This document shows positions 46,135 through 47,077 of a stretch of DNA of 47,077 nt, in pieces. The notes beneath the pieces were generated by a model, which saw nothing but the letters and a program-made list of their open reading frames with translations, did not search any database and was not told the origin of the DNA. Position numbers and translations under genes: made by a program. The stretch's first letter is position 1, and each line of letters opens with the position of its first letter. Origin of the DNA: DATBAK01 sp038240075 (GTDB lineage Bacteria; Actinomycetota; Acidimicrobiia; IMCC26256; PALSA-610). The stretch covers positions 1 through 47,077 of the forward strand of contig JBBSEC010000021.1 of assembly GCA_038240075.1 (NCBI GenBank). Reading direction: 5' to 3'.

Positions 46135-47077
46135 TCAGGTCGCGATCTGGACGCTGCGGCCGTCTTTCCACTCGCGAAGCACCAGGTAGGGGCCCTTGAG
46201 TGCGGCGTGCTCGTAGACGCCGAAGCCCATGGTCGTGCCGACCCGGCCGCTCGTCGCGGGCAGCAGCTTCACCCGCCGCAGGCCTTCGGCGATGCCGGCA
46301 CGCGTGAGGTGGTCGCTGCGCGCGACCGCCTCGCCGACCAGGCGGCCCATGTCGTACGCCGCGCAGCCGACCGGCCCGCCCGCGGCGCGCGGCGACAGCT
46401 CACGCAACGCGATCCGCGACGGGTTGTCGTCGGCGATCGTGTCGATGTACTCCCAACCCGCGTAGCCGTCGCGCCAGTCGGGGCGCGCGTAGCCGAACAT
46501 GAGCGCGGAGTTGGCGAGCACCGGCACGTCCCACGCGATCTCGGCGAGCGCGAGTGAGACGGCGCGCGACGAGACGCCGAGACCGAAGTACACGAGCGCG
46601 TCGGGCCGGCCTTCGCGCAACCGGGCGATGACCTCGACGAGGTTCTCGGTGAGCGGCGACATCGTCGCGTTGCCCGTGACCTCGAGCCCGAGCCGGCCGC
46701 GCGCCCCTTCGAACGCCTCCGCGTAGCGCCGACCGACCGGCGACTGGTCGGAGATCACGGCCGCGCTGCGCAACCCGCGATCGGCCATGCGCGCCGCGAG
46801 CATCGGCGGCTCCTCTTCGAGTGAGCCGACCTGATAGTGGAACATCCACTCGCTGCGTGTGCGCTCGCCGCCCGAGTAGTTGATCGCCGGGAGCCGGGCC
46901 GCGTCGCACAACGGCGCGGCGATGAGCGCGTTGTCGGAGATCGACGGGCCGATCAGCACGAGCACCCCGGCGTCGTCGAGCTCGGCGAAGCCGCGTTGTA
47001 CCGCGTGCTCGCTGCCGTGCGGCAGTCCCCGCACGTGGCTGCTGAGGAACTCGACCGATCGGTCGAGCCGCCCGGTC
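46135..47077 (-). CDS. ABC-type branched-chain amino acid (Leu/Ile/Val) substrate-binding protein, N-terminus cut
   Basis: The visible 313 residues are the C-terminal part of a periplasmic-binding-protein-like (Peripla_BP_6) domain. GVLVLIGPSISDNALIAAPLCDAARLPAINYSGGERTRSEWMFHYQVGS is the segment near the ligand cleft. GLRSAAVISDQSPVGRRYAEAFEGA and GRPDALVYFGLGVSSRAV follow, and the C-terminal part ends GPYLVLREWKDGRSVQIAT. Such proteins bind amino acids, amides or short acids outside the cell. The signal sequence, if present, lies beyond the window end. No transport genes are visible. Confidence 0.85.
   Translation of the reverse strand, partial: TGRLDRSVEFLSSHVRGLPHGSEHAVQRGFAELDDAGVLVLIGPSISDNALIAAPLCDAARLPAINYSGGERTRSEWMFHYQVGSLEEEPPMLAARMADRGLRSAAVISDQSPVGRRYAEAFEGARGRLGLEVTGNATMSPLTENLVEVIARLREGRPDALVYFGLGVSSRAVSLALAEIAWDVPVLANSALMFGYARPDWRDGYAGWEYIDTIADDNPSRIALRELSPRAAGGPVGCAAYDMGRLVGEAVARSDHLTRAGIAEGLRRVKLLPATSGRVGTTMGFGVYEHAALKGPYLVLREWKDGRSVQIAT

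Noticed and set aside
1..47077. tRNA, rRNA, transposase, integrase and prophage genes
   Set aside because: None was recognised on either strand; no T-loop-like GGTTCGAATCC context or IS-type coding frames were found.

Overview
The window is about 47 kb of GC-rich bacterial chromosome, densely coded on both strands. The GC bias at third codon positions, frequent GTG and TTG starts, DUF2510 and DUF664 (DinB/mycothiol-type) proteins, probable F420-linked oxidoreductases (LLM and PPOX families), an HU protein with a long Lys/Ala tail, two acyl-CoA dehydrogenases and a Ku/LigD-Pol pair together suggest an actinomycete. The gene mix looks like a soil or aquatic Acidimicrobiia-type lineage, but that placement is inference. 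No tRNA, rRNA, transposase, integrase, phage module or CRISPR array was seen. The first and last genes are cut by the window ends.

Layout. 1-3.2 kb: end of a CaiB/BaiF CoA-transferase gene, then a GntR(YtrA-type)-ABC ATPase-permease operon with its own operator. 3.2-9.5 kb: SRPBCC protein, FAD amine oxidase, MFS exporter, purU, an acetylpolyamine-deacetylase-like HDAC protein and a second FAD amine oxidase. 9.5-12.7 kb: YCII/DGPF protein, ECF42-type sigma factor and Sfp-type phosphopantetheinyl transferase, coupled by GTGA overlaps; then alkB with a LexA-type box. 12.7-21.7 kb: a small conserved protein, HU, an orphan ParA-like ATPase, gltB-gltD and two small membrane or secreted proteins. 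21.8-26.4 kb: acyl-CoA dehydrogenase, aat, ArsC-like protein, PPOX protein, second acyl-CoA dehydrogenase and GNAT. 26.5-34 kb: AlaX, VOC, DinB, poly-gamma-glutamate hydrolase-like protein, histidine phosphatase, acyl-ACP thioesterase, LLM oxidoreductase, a YceH-aldehyde dehydrogenase fusion and SRPBCC. 33.9-41.2 kb: a second small ABC exporter, carboxylesterase, PhyH dioxygenase, gamma-carbonic anhydrase, VIT1 transporter, thiolase and AraC regulator. 41.2-47 kb: methyltransferase, APH-like kinase, SDR, LigD-Pol diverging from Ku, a small Cys protein and a branched-chain amino acid-type binding protein.

Structure outside the genes. A roughly 50-bp palindrome occurs three times in intergenic DNA (9534-9583, 26451-26500, and inverted at 45961-46005). 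The third copy touches a perfect 3 x 25-bp tandem repeat. Many genes have a TAnnnT -10 hexamer ending 6-8 nt before the start codon, which predicts leaderless mRNAs. In four cases the TAG of that hexamer is also the stop codon of the neighbouring gene. In two divergent pairs a single TA step serves both -10 boxes. Convergent genes often end with interlocked stop codons in a 4-bp overlap.

How the genes fit together. The window is mainly housekeeping and catabolism: glutamate synthesis from glutamine (gltBD), acyl-CoA and thioester turnover (CoA-transferase, two ACADs, thiolase, thioesterase), probable amine or polyamine breakdown (deacetylase plus FAD amine oxidases), one-carbon balance (purU), DNA repair (AlkB, Ku/LigD-Pol) and protein quality control (Aat, AlaX).
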